From assembly GCA_965204775.1 (NCBI GenBank), contig CBDBFH010000028.1, forward strand, positions 1 through 64,000: a stretch of DNA of 64,000 nt. Direction: 5' to 3'. This document shows positions 24,963 through 34,278 of this stretch, one piece after another (within the stretch, counting starts at the first letter, position 1; each line of letters opens with the position of its first letter). The position numbers and the translations under genes are program-made. The notes under the pieces were generated by a model. It saw only the letters and a list, made by a program, of their open reading frames with translations. It had not been told where the DNA came from and did not search any database. This DNA is from CBDBFH01 sp965204775. GTDB lineage: Bacteria > Pseudomonadota > Alphaproteobacteria > JAPOUT01 > G958296285.

Positions 24963-25789
24963 CGCTCGTCTCCCAGATAGGCGCGGGCGACCTCCGGATG
25001 GGCCTGAACCTGCTCCGGGCCGCCCAGGGCCAGCGCCCGGCCCTGATTGAGGGCGAGAACGCGGTCGGAGACCGCATTGACCAGAGTCATGTCGTGCTCG
25101 ACGATGACGATGGTCGCGCCCAACAGGTCGCGGATGTCGCGGATCCAGAAGGACATGTCTTCGGTCTCTTCGGGATTGAGGCCGGAGGAGGGCTCGTCGA
25201 GCAGGAGGAGTTTGGGGGCGGCGGCCAGGGCGCGGCCCAGTTCGACCACCTTGCGCACGCCATAGGGCAGACCGGCGATCAGCTGATCGCGGTAAGCTTC
25301 GAGGTTGAGGAAGTCGATGATCTGCTCGACCGCGAGGCGGTGGCCGCGCTCATCGGCGCGGGCGCGGGGGCTGAAGAAGAGGTGATGGAGCAGTTCAGGG
25401 AGGAGGAGGCCGGGTTCGCGGGCCAGCGCGGCGGGGCGCAAGGCGCGGCGGCGCCAGGGGGGCGGGTGGTGGACATGGCGCCCCAGCAGCAGATTGTCGA
25501 GTACGCTGGCCCCTTCGAAGAGTTCGATATTCTGGAAGGTGCGGGCGATTCCCAGCGCGGCGACGGCATGGGGCGGGCGGGTGAGCAGATCGTGCCCGTC
25601 AAAGACGATGCTGCCGTTGTGGGGATCATAAAAGCGGTTGATGAGATTGAAGAGGGTGGATTTGCCCGCGCCGTTAGGCCCGATGATGGTGAAGATTTCA
25701 TTGGGCTCGACCGAGAAGCTGACGCCGTCGAGGGCGCGGACGCCGCCGAAATGCATGGCGAGTTGGCGGATGTGGAGGGGGGCGCTCAT
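24959..25789 (-). CDS. livG: Branched-chain amino-acid-type ABC transporter ATPase, LivG
   Basis: First nucleotide-binding subunit. Seen: Walker A IIGPNGAGKSTLFN, the Q-loop ARTFQNIELF, the YGVRKVVELGRALA signature region (the usual LSGGQ is replaced by LPYGVRK, as often in LivG), Walker B LLLLDEPSSGLNPEE and IVIVEHDM. 276 residues from the ATG overlapping the livM stop by 4 bp. There is an insertion of about 20 residues (HHPPPWRRRALRP) after the Q-loop, a common LivG variable site. Confidence 0.94.
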   Translation of the reverse strand: MSAPLHIRQLAMHFGGVRALDGVSFSVEPNEIFTIIGPNGAGKSTLFNLINRFYDPHNGSIVFDGHDLLTRPPHAVAALGIARTFQNIELFEGASVLDNLLLGRHVHHPPPWRRRALRPAALAREPGLLLPELLHHLFFSPRARADERGHRLAVEQIIDFLNLEAYRDQLIAGLPYGVRKVVELGRALAAAPKLLLLDEPSSGLNPEETEDMSFWIRDIRDLLGATIVIVEHDMTLVNAVSDRVLALNQGRALALGGPEQVQAHPEVARAYLGDER

Positions 25790-27027
25790 TGATTGCGCTC
25801 GCTGGCCATGATTCGGCGCTGGCGGCGGAAGGCGCCCTTGCGGTAGAGGGGGAAGAGGTCGAACCAGGTTCGGATTTTGACCCATCGCCCGTGGACTCCG
25901 AGCGGCTCGAAGAGGATGAAGAGAATGATGATCAGGCCGAAGATTCCGGCTTCCAGCCCGGACTGGACGGCGAGCGCGTCGGGCAGCCAGGCGTTGGCTT
26001 CGGCGGGGAGTTCGCGGATCATGACCAGAAAGACCGCCCCGAAGACCGCGCCATGCAGGGCGGCGATGCCGCCGACGATGATCATCATCAGCAATTGGAT
26101 GGAGAGGATGATGGTGAAGGATTCCGGGGTGATGACGAAGAGGAGGTGGGCATAGAGCGCGCCGGCCAGTCCGGCCATGCCCGCCGAGACGGCGAAGGCG
26201 GTGAGTTTGACCGCCCCGACATTGATTCCCATGCTTTGTGCGGCGATTTCGGAGTCGCGCACGGCGGCGAAGGCGCGGCCTGTGGGGGAGCGCAAGAGGT
26301 TGAGCGCGGCGAGCAAAGTCAGCGCGAACAGGGCGAGGGTCAGATAATAGAAGGCGCTTTCGCTCTCGAAGCGCCAGTTGAGCGCGCCGATCAGCGGCGG
26401 GGCTTCGACCTGGAGGCCGCGACTGCCGCCGGTCACGCTCTCCCAGCGGATGAGGATTTCCTCAACGATGAAGGCGAAGGCGTAGGTGGCGAAGGCGAGG
26501 TAGATGCCGCGCATGCGCAAGGAAGGCAGTCCGATGATCAGGCCCATCGCCGCCGAGAAGAGGACGGCGGCGGGCAGCGAGACGAGAATCCCGAAGCCGA
26601 CCCCGACAAGCAGGGCCTGGACGTAAGCGCCGCAGGCCATGAAGGCGGCATGGCCCAGCGAGATTTGCCCGGCGCGGCCTGAGAGCACAATCAGTCCGAT
26701 TCCGGCGATGGCGAAGACCAGGATGAAAGTTATCTGGCTCAGGAGATAGGCGTCGGCCAGCAGGGGAGCGGCCATCAGGAGGAGGGCGAGGAGTCCGTAC
26801 CAGAAGACGCCGCCGCCGCCCTCGCCGCGCCGGTCGCGGCGCAGGAGGAGGGCGGCAAGGCCCGCGGCATAGATTAACAGCAGGGTCTGTCCCCAGACCG
26901 GCGGCAGGGCTTCGTGCGCGGCCAGCAGAAGGGCGAACAGGCCCAGCCCGGCGAAGAAGCGGCGCTCGCCGCCATAGGGGAACAGACGCCAGTCCTGTTG
27001 GTAAGCGGTTTTGAGGAAGGGGCGCAT
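25786..27027 (-). CDS. livM: Branched-chain amino-acid-type ABC transporter permease, LivM
   Basis: Inner-membrane permease with about ten hydrophobic segments. Family motifs: GRAGQISLGHAAFMACGAY, PSLRMRGIYLAFATYAFA, and the EAA-loop SPTGRAFAAVRDSEIAAQSMGIN. 413 residues, about 60-80 longer than average, owing to an N-terminal pair of extra membrane segments and a charged C-terminal tail. Forms the channel with LivH. 6 bp separate it from livH. Confidence 0.94.
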   Translation of the reverse strand: MRPFLKTAYQQDWRLFPYGGERRFFAGLGLFALLLAAHEALPPVWGQTLLLIYAAGLAALLLRRDRRGEGGGGVFWYGLLALLLMAAPLLADAYLLSQITFILVFAIAGIGLIVLSGRAGQISLGHAAFMACGAYVQALLVGVGFGILVSLPAAVLFSAAMGLIIGLPSLRMRGIYLAFATYAFAFIVEEILIRWESVTGGSRGLQVEAPPLIGALNWRFESESAFYYLTLALFALTLLAALNLLRSPTGRAFAAVRDSEIAAQSMGINVGAVKLTAFAVSAGMAGLAGALYAHLLFVITPESFTIILSIQLLMMIIVGGIAALHGAVFGAVFLVMIRELPAEANAWLPDALAVQSGLEAGIFGLIIILFILFEPLGVHGRWVKIRTWFDLFPLYRKGAFRRQRRIMASERNQ

Positions 27028-27033
27028 GCGCGT

Positions 27034-28038
27034 TCAGACTCTTTTGCGGATTCCGGAGTCGAACAGGCCCTCCGGACGCACGACCAAAACGATCAGGAGG
27101 AGGATATAGGGTGTGACGTCCTTGAAGCCCTCGGGCAGATAGAAGCCGGCCAGTTCCTCGGCGATTCCGATGATCAGGCCGCCGGCGACGGCGCCCGGCA
27201 GCGAGGTGAAGCCGCCCAGCACGGCGGCGGGGAAGGCCTTGAAGATGACCAGCCCCATCTGCGAATGAACCAGGGTGAAGGGGGCGAGGAGCAGTCCGGC
27301 GACGGCGGCGACGGCGGCGGAGAGTGACCAGATCAGGGTGAAGAGGGTTTTGACGGGGATTCCCATATACCAGGCGGCGAGCTGGTTTTCGCTGACGGCC
27401 TGCATGGCGATTCCGATCGGGGTTCTGGAGAAGAAGAGATAGAGGAGGGCGCAGAGCAGGAGGGTGGTGAGGATGACGGCGACGTGGTCCTGGCTGAGGA
27501 CGGCGAGGCCCAGGTCGAGGGTTTGGGCGTCGAACGGGGTTGGGATGCGATAGGTGTCGGTTCCCCATCCTGGGATGAGGCCGACGGCGGCGCGGATGAC
27601 GAAGCCCAGTCCGATGGTGGCCATGATGATGGAGAAGGCGGCTTCGCCGATGAGCGGGCGCAGGATTATGCGCTCGGTGGCGGCGCCGAGCAGGGCGGCG
27701 GCGGCGCAGGCGAGCAGCGCGCCCAGCCACCAGGGCAGGCCCAGAATGACGATCGCGGTGAAGGCGAGGAACGCGCCCAGCATGAGCAGGTCGCCCTGGG
27801 CGAAGTTGATGGTTTCGGTTCCCTTGTAGATCAGGACGATTCCCAGCGCGACGAGGGCATAGACGCATCCGGTGGCGGTTCCGGTGACGATCTGCTGGAC
27901 GTAGAGGGAGAGGGCGTCGAGGCTGGAGAGTCCGGCCAGGGCGGCGGCGAAAGGGGCGAGGAAGGCGATCAGCGCGCCTGCGGTCAGCCCGCGCCAGAGC
28001 CAGGTGAAGAATTGTTCGCCGCGCTGCGCGTGGGCCAT
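27034..28038 (-). CDS. livH: Branched-chain amino-acid-type ABC transporter permease, LivH
   Basis: First gene of the transporter operon. About eight membrane segments and the LivH signatures ALVALGIVLIYKGTETINFAQG, ERIILRPLIGE, and the EAA-loop SRTPIGIAMQAVSENQLAA. 334 residues. The 122 bp between its start and the divergent plus-strand hydrolase gene must hold both promoters. Confidence 0.94.
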   Translation of the reverse strand: MAHAQRGEQFFTWLWRGLTAGALIAFLAPFAAALAGLSSLDALSLYVQQIVTGTATGCVYALVALGIVLIYKGTETINFAQGDLLMLGAFLAFTAIVILGLPWWLGALLACAAAALLGAATERIILRPLIGEAAFSIIMATIGLGFVIRAAVGLIPGWGTDTYRIPTPFDAQTLDLGLAVLSQDHVAVILTTLLLCALLYLFFSRTPIGIAMQAVSENQLAAWYMGIPVKTLFTLIWSLSAAVAAVAGLLLAPFTLVHSQMGLVIFKAFPAAVLGGFTSLPGAVAGGLIIGIAEELAGFYLPEGFKDVTPYILLLIVLVVRPEGLFDSGIRKRV

Positions 28039-28160
28039 GACCGGCGTCCCCCCTTTTTTCTCCCCCGAGCGGGCGGGAGGATAGCGCGAATGGCGGGGGA
28101 AAGGAATGGAGCTGTTTGGCTTTGCGCGGGGGCGGGGCGGGGCGTATGATGGGGGCCATT

Positions 28161-29066
28161 ATGGCGGCGGCGATTCCCTTTGTGCTTGGCATGGAGCCGG
28201 CCTACGGGCGAGCGGTTGAGGTTTCGCCTCTGTTGCGGCGGATCACGGCCCGCAATCCTTCGCCTTTCACCTATCTGGGGACCAACACCTATCTTGTCGG
28301 TCGCGGCGAGGTGGCGGTGATTGATCCCGGCCCTCTGCTGGACGATCACGTCGCGGCGATTTTGCAGGCGACGTCGGGCGAGCGGATCACACATATTGCG
28401 GTCACCCACACGCATCTGGATCACTCGCCGGCCTGCGCGCCTTTGCGGGAGGCGTCGGGCGCGCCGGCCTATGGCTTTGGGCCGCATGGCAGCGGCAAGG
28501 CGCTGGAAGGGATTGCGGTCGAGGAGGGGGGCGACATGGCCTTCCGGCCCGACCGCAAACTGACTCACGGCGACCGGATATCAGGGCCGGGCTGGACGCT
28601 GGAAGCGGTTTATACGCCCGGGCATACGTCGAATCATCTGTGTTTTGGTCTGGCCGAGGAGCGGGCGCTGTTGACCGGCGATCACGTGATGGGCTGGTCG
28701 ACGAGCGTGATCGCCCCGCCCGACGGCGATATGGGGTCTTATATGCGTTCGCTGGAGCTTCTTTTGGAGCGGGGGGACGAGATTTACTGGCCGGCCCACG
28801 GCGAGGCGGTGCGGGAGACGAGGCCGTTCATCGAAGCGTTTATTGCGCATCGCCGGGGGCGGGAGACGGCGATTCTTGCGGCGGTCGGGGCCGGGCGGGA
28901 GAAGATTCCGGAGATGGTGGCGTTGATCTACAAGGACGTGGACAAGCGCCTGCATCAGGCGGCGGGCCTTTCGGTTCTGGCGCATATTGAGCAGCTGCAC
29001 GCGGAGGGGCGGCTCGCCTGCGCGGGCGCGCCGAGTTTGCGCGGGGTTTACCGCCTGCCCGGCTGA
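28161..29066 (+). CDS. Metallo-beta-lactamase-fold hydrolase, LACTB2-like
   Basis: Hydrolase with the MBL metal site THTHLDHSPA (HxHxDH), a third His in YTPGHTSNHLCF, Asp in LLTGDHVMGW and a final His in YWPAHGE. The N-terminal NPSPFTYLGTNTYLVG and the C-terminal winged-helix-like tail match the LACTB2 branch, whose members are RNases or thioesterases. 301 residues from the ATG at 28161 after a GGGGG site; ATGs at 28146 and 28149 are alternatives. Its end overlaps the convergent DUF1499 gene by 19 bp. Confidence 0.9.
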   Translation: MAAAIPFVLGMEPAYGRAVEVSPLLRRITARNPSPFTYLGTNTYLVGRGEVAVIDPGPLLDDHVAAILQATSGERITHIAVTHTHLDHSPACAPLREASGAPAYGFGPHGSGKALEGIAVEEGGDMAFRPDRKLTHGDRISGPGWTLEAVYTPGHTSNHLCFGLAEERALLTGDHVMGWSTSVIAPPDGDMGSYMRSLELLLERGDEIYWPAHGEAVRETRPFIEAFIAHRRGRETAILAAVGAGREKIPEMVALIYKDVDKRLHQAAGLSVLAHIEQLHAEGRLACAGAPSLRGVYRLPG

Positions 29067-29842
29067 TCGGCGATTTGCGCCTGAATGGCGTGGAGGAGGC
29101 GGCGAATGCGGGCGGCGTTTGCGCCCAGATCGGAGCGCCCGAGTCTGGAGACCGAGCGCAGATCGACCAGAGCGCCATCTCCGTCTTCCCGGATGCGAAT
29201 GACAATATCGTCGCGGAATCCCATCAAGGGGGTGATGGCGGTGCCCTCGATGGTTCCGCGGGCGGGGTCGGCGGCGGCGATCCGGATGCCCTCGGCGGCG
29301 GCGGCCTCGCGGGCGGCCTCAAAGACGCGGCCCGGATGGTCGTCGAGGCGCAAGGTTTCGATATCAGGGTAATGGGCGCGCTGCAGTTCGGCCAGATTTT
29401 CCGGCGTCTTCCGGTCGAGCGGATTGGCGAAATCGAGGCGCAGGGCGCGGACGGCCTGGAAAGACGGCGGATCGGCAAGATCGGTCGAGATGTCGTGGAT
29501 GGGCAGGCCCCCATTGGCATCGGCGGCCAGATTTGTGCCGACGAACAGGAACGTGCCGAACAGCAAAACCAGCGAGAGGATCATGCCCGCCCAGACGCGG
29601 ACGCGGCGTTTGAACAGCGCGACGATTCCGGCGATCACCCCGGCGAGGGCGGCGGCGAGGGCCAGAACGAACAGGAGGAGGAAAACCTCGGCGCCGCCAA
29701 TTTCGAGGCGCACCCAAAGCAGGCTGGCCAGCCAGGACAGGGCGGCGGCGATTCCAAGCCGCCGCGGCCAGCGCGCCGGCGTGTATGGCGGCAGCGACAC
29801 CGGTTCATCAAGCGATTGCGGCGGGGGCGGGGGAGTCGTCAT
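29048..29842 (-). CDS. DUF1499 membrane protein
   Basis: 264 residues. The N-terminal half has three to four hydrophobic segments (LGIAAALSWLASLLWV, VFLLLFVLALAAALAGVIAGIV, MILSLVLLFGTFLFVG). The C-terminal half (about residues 110-260) is a DUF1499 domain, with HDISTDLADPP at its start and IVIRIREDGDGALVDLRSVSR. Function unknown. The ATG overlaps the stop of the acyl-CoA ligase gene, so the two are co-translated. Confidence 0.88.
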   Translation of the reverse strand: MTTPPPPPQSLDEPVSLPPYTPARWPRRLGIAAALSWLASLLWVRLEIGGAEVFLLLFVLALAAALAGVIAGIVALFKRRVRVWAGMILSLVLLFGTFLFVGTNLAADANGGLPIHDISTDLADPPSFQAVRALRLDFANPLDRKTPENLAELQRAHYPDIETLRLDDHPGRVFEAAREAAAAEGIRIAAADPARGTIEGTAITPLMGFRDDIVIRIREDGDGALVDLRSVSRLGRSDLGANAARIRRLLHAIQAQIADQPGRR

Positions 29843-31470
29843 TGGGCTGCGGGCAGTTGGTGATCCTTGAAGCGCTCACGCAATGTGATCTTCTGGATTT
29901 TGCCGGTGGCGGTGTGGGGGATTTCGTCGACGAAGATGATATCGTCGGGCATCCACCATTTGGCGATTTTGCCCTCCATGAATTTGCGCACATCGCCGGC
30001 TTCGACCTGGGCTTTCTCTTTGCGGACGAGGATCAGGAGAGGGCGCTCGTCCCATTTTGGGTGCGGCAGGCCGATCACCGCCGCTTCGGCGACGCCGGGG
30101 TGGCCGACGGCGAGGTTCTCCAGTTCGATTGAGGAAATCCACTCCCCGCCCGATTTGATGACGTCCTTGGAGCGGTCGGTGATTTGCATATAGCCTTGGG
30201 GGTCGAGGGTTGCGACGTCGCCGGTGTCGAACCAGCCTTCGGCATTGAGAATATCGCCCCCCTCCCCTTTGAGATAAGCGGCGGCGACCGCCGGTCCTTT
30301 GACCATGAGATGGCCGAAGGTTTTGCCGTCGCGGGGCAGGGTTTTGCCGTCATCGCCGGTGATTTTCATCTCAACGCCGTAGGGGGCGCGTCCCTGCTTG
30401 ATTTTGACGTCCATTTTCTGCGCAAAGGCCATGTTCTCCATGCCCGGGACCGGCGCGCCGATGGTTCCCAGCGGGCTCATTTCGGTCATGCCCCAGAGAT
30501 GGGAGACGGCGACGCCGTAGTCGCGCTCGAATTTTTCGAGCATCATGCGCGGCACCGCCGAGCCGCCGATGGTCACCTTTTGCAGATGTGGGAGTTTCTT
30601 GTTCTCCTTTTCGAGATATTGCAGGAGCATGAGCCAGACGGTCGGGACGGCGGCGGTGATCGAGACCTCTTCGGCCTCGAGCAGCTGGTAGATGCTCTCG
30701 CCGTCCATTTTCGGCCCGGGCATGACCAGTTTTGCGCCGGCCGCCGGGGCCGAGAAGGTCAGGCCCCAGGCATTGGCGTGGAAGAGCGGCACCACCGGCA
30801 TGACCGTGTCGACGGCGCGCAGGCCCATCGCGTCGGCGGAATTGCTGATGAAGGTGTGCAGAACATTGGAGCGGTGCGAATAGACCACGCCCTTGGGATT
30901 GCCGGTCGTGCCGGAGGTGTAGCACATGCCGGCGGCGTCGTTTTCGTCCACTTTGGCCCATTTGAAATCGCCGTCTTCGGCGGCGATCAGTTCTTCATAG
31001 GAGAGGGCGTTTTTGAGTTTGGTTTCGGGCATGTTCGCCTTTCCGGCGAGGAGGATATAGCCCTTGAGGGCGGGGAGTTTGGGGGCGATGGCTTCGAGGA
31101 CGGGGACGAAGCTGGTGTCGAGCAGGAGCCAGGAATCCCCGGCGTGATTGATGATATAGACCAGCTGATCGGCGAACAGGCGGGGATTGAGGGTGTGATA
31201 GACTGCGCCGGCGCCCAGGATTCCGTACCAGCTTTCGAAATGCCGCCAGTTGTTCCAGGCCATGGTGGCGACGACGTCGCCAGGCCGGACGCCCAGTCTG
31301 CGGAGGGCCTGTGCGCATTTGCGGGCGCGCAGGTGGGTTTCGGCATAGGTGGTCCGGTGGATCGGCCCCTCGACGCTGCGCGAGACGATTTCGCGGCTGC
31401 CATGTTCCTTTTTGGCGTAGTCGAGAATGGTGGTTTCGAGCAGCGGCCAGTCCTGCATCAATCCGCGCAT
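29839..31470 (-). CDS. Medium/long-chain fatty-acid--CoA ligase, AlkK-like
   Basis: AMP-forming acyl-CoA ligase. Seen: AAGMCYTSGTTGNPKGVVYSH, HLWGMTEMSPLGT, GWFDTGDVATLDPQGYMQI, SKDVIKSGGEWISSIELEN and the catalytic Lys in PHTATGKIQKITLRE. 543 residues, in the length class of AlkK/LcfB medium-chain ligases. The ATG at 31470 has GGGAGA 7 bases upstream. Separated by 59 bp from the CDF gene, so it could be in the same operon as pdxH and the CDF gene. Confidence 0.93.
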   Translation of the reverse strand: MRGLMQDWPLLETTILDYAKKEHGSREIVSRSVEGPIHRTTYAETHLRARKCAQALRRLGVRPGDVVATMAWNNWRHFESWYGILGAGAVYHTLNPRLFADQLVYIINHAGDSWLLLDTSFVPVLEAIAPKLPALKGYILLAGKANMPETKLKNALSYEELIAAEDGDFKWAKVDENDAAGMCYTSGTTGNPKGVVYSHRSNVLHTFISNSADAMGLRAVDTVMPVVPLFHANAWGLTFSAPAAGAKLVMPGPKMDGESIYQLLEAEEVSITAAVPTVWLMLLQYLEKENKKLPHLQKVTIGGSAVPRMMLEKFERDYGVAVSHLWGMTEMSPLGTIGAPVPGMENMAFAQKMDVKIKQGRAPYGVEMKITGDDGKTLPRDGKTFGHLMVKGPAVAAAYLKGEGGDILNAEGWFDTGDVATLDPQGYMQITDRSKDVIKSGGEWISSIELENLAVGHPGVAEAAVIGLPHPKWDERPLLILVRKEKAQVEAGDVRKFMEGKIAKWWMPDDIIFVDEIPHTATGKIQKITLRERFKDHQLPAAQ

Positions 31471-31529
31471 GTGGGTCTCCCTTTTTGGGGGGATTTTACG
31501 CGGGGAGACGCGGGGGGCGCAAGCCGGTC

Positions 31530-32447
31530 TCAGCTGCGCTCGAAGCGGGTCGGCTTTTCGAGGCCCTCCGGGTCCTGATGGATGAGGATGTCGGCCCCCG
31601 GCATGGCGGCGCGGAGTGCGGCTTCGACAGCGTCGGAGACGTCATGGGCGCGCAGGAGGCTCATGGCGGGGTCGAGTTCGATATGGAACTGGATCACCGG
31701 GTGGCGTCCGGAGAGGCGGGTGCGCAGATCGTGGACGCCGCGCACGTCGGGGTGCCGGAGGGCGATGGCCTTGACGCGGCTGCGCTCGGCGTCGGGCAGT
31801 TCGTGATCCATGAGTTGTCCGAAGGAGCGGGAGACGATGTTCCAGGCCTCGAAGCCGATATAGAGGGCGATGAGGGCGGCGCAGATGGCGTCGAGGCGTG
31901 GCAGGGCGAGGAGTCCGGCCCCGGCGACGCCGATCAGGGCGGCGAAGTGGAGGAGGAAATCGGCGCGGTAATGGAGGGAGTCGCTTTCGATGGCGAGCGA
32001 GCGGGTGCGGCGGACGACGAAGCGCTGATAGGAGACGAGGGCGAGGGTGATGATCATGCAGGCGGCGAGGGCGGCGGCGCCCCAGAGGCTGTTGGCGATG
32101 GGAACGGGCTCGAAGGAGAGGCGGGCGGCGCCCCAGAGGAGGAAGAGGGCGACGGCGCACATCAATCCGCCCTGGAAGAGTGCGGCGATGGCCTCGGCCT
32201 TGCCGTGTCCGAAGCGGTGTTCGTGGTCGGCGGGGGCGAGGGCGTAGCGGATGGCGGCGAAGATGAGGAGGGCGGCGGCGGCGTCGAGGATGGAATCGGC
32301 GAGCGCGCCGAGGATGGCGAGCGAGCCGGTGGCGAGCCATGCCGCGCCCTTGATGGCGATCATCAGGAGGGCGGCGAGGACGGAGGCCCAGCTGGCGCTG
32401 CGCACGAGGCGGTCGGAGGCGGTGCTGCTGATGGCGGGGGCGGACAT
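31530..32447 (-). CDS. Cation diffusion facilitator (FieF/YiiP-type divalent metal exporter)
   Basis: Proton-coupled exporter of Zn, Fe or related ions. Seen: six hydrophobic segments, the metal site ADSILDAAA (segment 2, DxxxD), the HEHRFGHGKAEAIAAL loop, ESDSLHYRADFLLH (segment 5, HxxxD) and the cytoplasmic C-terminal domain with HDLRTRLSGRHPVIQFHIELD. 305 residues from the ATG at 32445-32447. The open frame continues far upstream into pdxH sequence and that part was discarded. Confidence 0.92.
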   Translation of the reverse strand: MSAPAISSTASDRLVRSASWASVLAALLMIAIKGAAWLATGSLAILGALADSILDAAAALLIFAAIRYALAPADHEHRFGHGKAEAIAALFQGGLMCAVALFLLWGAARLSFEPVPIANSLWGAAALAACMIITLALVSYQRFVVRRTRSLAIESDSLHYRADFLLHFAALIGVAGAGLLALPRLDAICAALIALYIGFEAWNIVSRSFGQLMDHELPDAERSRVKAIALRHPDVRGVHDLRTRLSGRHPVIQFHIELDPAMSLLRAHDVSDAVEAALRAAMPGADILIHQDPEGLEKPTRFERS

Positions 32448-32454
32448 CGGAGGG

Positions 32455-33078
32455 TCAAGGGAAGAGGCGCAGGATTTGGACGGATCCGGCGCGGGCGGGG
32501 AGGCGGAACAGGATTCGGTGATGGAGGCGGGCGGGGGCGGACTGCCAGAATTCGATTTCGCGGGGGATAAGGCGAAAGCCGCCCCAATAAGGCGGGCGGG
32601 GGATGGGCTGGGCGCGGAATTTTTTTTCGATTGCGGCGGCGGCCCTTTGCAGGGCGGCGGGGGAGGCGAGCGGGCGCGATTGCTGCGAGGCCCAGGCGCC
32701 GATCTGGTTGGCGCGCGAGCGGGAGGCAAAATAGGCGTCGGCCTGAGCTTGGGTGCATGGGCGGATTTTGCCGCGCACCCGGACCTGGCGGCGAGCGCTT
32801 TTCCAGTGGAAACACAGGGCGGCGGCGGGGTGGGCGTGTAATTCCCGCCCCTTGACGCTTTCCAGATTGGTGAAAAAGACGAAGCCCTCCGGCCCGGCCT
32901 GCCGGACCAGAACCATGCGCAGATTGGGGAGTCCGCGGTTTCCCGTGGTGGCGAGGGCGGCGGCGTCGGGGTCATGGGGTTCGGCGGCGCGGGCCTGAGC
33001 CATCCAGCGCGCAAAGAGGGCGAAGGGGTCGCGCGCGCGGGCGAAGGGGTCGGACTGTGCGGGGCGGGCGGAAGGCAT
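32455..33078 (-). CDS. pdxH: Pyridoxamine 5'-phosphate oxidase
   Basis: FMN enzyme oxidising PNP/PMP to pyridoxal phosphate. Seen: PNLRMVLVRQAGPEGFVFFTNLES split across the FMN site, GRELHAHPAAALCFHWKSARRQVRVRG, SRANQIGAWASQQS, and the C-terminal WGGFRLIPREIEFWQ and LHHRILFR. 207 residues, normal length. Head of a minus operon and divergent from aroC by 99 bp. Confidence 0.94.
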   Translation of the reverse strand: MPSARPAQSDPFARARDPFALFARWMAQARAAEPHDPDAAALATTGNRGLPNLRMVLVRQAGPEGFVFFTNLESVKGRELHAHPAAALCFHWKSARRQVRVRGKIRPCTQAQADAYFASRSRANQIGAWASQQSRPLASPAALQRAAAAIEKKFRAQPIPRPPYWGGFRLIPREIEFWQSAPARLHHRILFRLPARAGSVQILRLFP

Positions 33079-33139
33079 AGGTCGAAGCTTTTTTTGTCAT
33101 GCCGGGCGTTGTGCCGGGGCCACGCGGGGGATCAGAGGC

Positions 33140-33145
33140 TATAAT
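33140..33145 (+). promoter_or_regulatory. Candidate aroC -10 box
   Basis: A perfect TATAAT stands 32 bases before the aroC ATG, in otherwise GC-rich sequence. No convincing -35 is found at the right distance (TTGTGC at 33109 is too far), so this is a weak prediction. Confidence 0.35.
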
Positions 33146-33177
33146 AGCCGGGAGGCCGGCATGGAGTCACGCCTGCG

Positions 33178-34278
33178 ATGTCGCATAACAGTTTTGGCCA
33201 TTTGTTTCGGGTGACGACCTGGGGCGAGTCGCACGGGGCGGCGCTGGGCTGCGTGGTGGACGGCGCGCCGCCCGGCCTTGGCCTGTCGGAGGCGGATATT
33301 CAGCCGTGGCTGGACCGGCGGCGTCCGGGGGGTTCGCGCTTTACCAGTCAGCGCCGGGAGCCGGACCGGGTTGAGATTCTTTCCGGTCTTTATGAGGGGC
33401 GCACGACCGGCGCGCCGATTCACCTGATGATCGCCAATCTTGACGCCCGCCCGAAAGATTACGAGGCGATTGCCCAATCCTACCGGCCCGGCCATGCCGA
33501 TTACGCCTATGAGGCGAAATACGGCCTGCGCGACCCGCGCGGGGGCGGGCGGGCTTCGGCGCGGGAGACGGCGGCGCGGGTGGCGGCGGGGGCGATTGCG
33601 CGCAAGATCATTTCCGGAGTTGAGATCACCGGGGCGCTGGTGCAATTGGGGCCGCACCGGATTGAGCGCGGCAGGTGGCGCGACGGCGAGATCGGCAAGA
33701 ATCCCTTCTGGTGTCCGGACGCGCAGGCGGCCAAAGCATGGGCGGCCTATCTGGACGGCTTGCGCAAAGCAGGCTCGTCATGCGGGGCGGTGATTGAGCT
33801 GCGGGCGCGGTCGGTTCCGGCGGGTCTGGGGGCGCCGCTCTACGGCAAGCTCGACGCCGATCTGGCCGCCGCCCTGATGAGCATCAATGCGGTCAAGGGG
33901 GTTGAGATCGGCGACGGCTTTGCCGCCGCCGCGCAGGACGGCGCGCAGAGCAGCGACGCGATGCGCATGAAAGCGGGCAAGCCGGTTTTTGCGAGCAATC
34001 ATGCCGGGGGGGTTCTGGGCGGGATTTCGACCGGGCAGGCGATTGTCGCCCGCTTTGCGGTCAAGCCGACATCTTCGATTCGCCTGCCCAAAAAGACGAT
34101 CACGCGCTCCGGCGGGGAGACGGAGATTTCGACGGCGGGGCGGCATGATCCCTGCGTGGGGATTCGGGCGGTTCCGGTGGGGGAGGCGATGCTGGCCTGC
34201 GTTCTGGCCGATCATATGCTTCGCCACCGGGGGCAGACCGGTCAGTCGAGCGGCGCGCCGGCGATGGTCGCCCGGTAG
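33178..34278 (+). CDS. aroC: Chorismate synthase
   Basis: Last shikimate-pathway step, EPSP to chorismate, needing reduced FMN. Seen: FGHLFRVTTWGESHG, the QPWLDRRRPGGSRF loop, GRASARETAARVAAGAIARK, FASNHAGGVLGGISTG and AGRHDPCVGIRAVPVGEAM. 366 residues, complete. The 3' end overlaps the convergent dioxygenase gene by 37 bp. Confidence 0.97.
   Translation: MSHNSFGHLFRVTTWGESHGAALGCVVDGAPPGLGLSEADIQPWLDRRRPGGSRFTSQRREPDRVEILSGLYEGRTTGAPIHLMIANLDARPKDYEAIAQSYRPGHADYAYEAKYGLRDPRGGGRASARETAARVAAGAIARKIISGVEITGALVQLGPHRIERGRWRDGEIGKNPFWCPDAQAAKAWAAYLDGLRKAGSSCGAVIELRARSVPAGLGAPLYGKLDADLAAALMSINAVKGVEIGDGFAAAAQDGAQSSDAMRMKAGKPVFASNHAGGVLGGISTGQAIVARFAVKPTSSIRLPKKTITRSGGETEISTAGRHDPCVGIRAVPVGEAMLACVLADHMLRHRGQTGQSSGAPAMVAR

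Noticed and set aside
24184..25077. Apparent N-terminal extension of the acyl-CoA synthetase to 905 residues
   Set aside because: The extra residues read livF and livG in another frame. The ATG at 24183 gives the family N-terminus.
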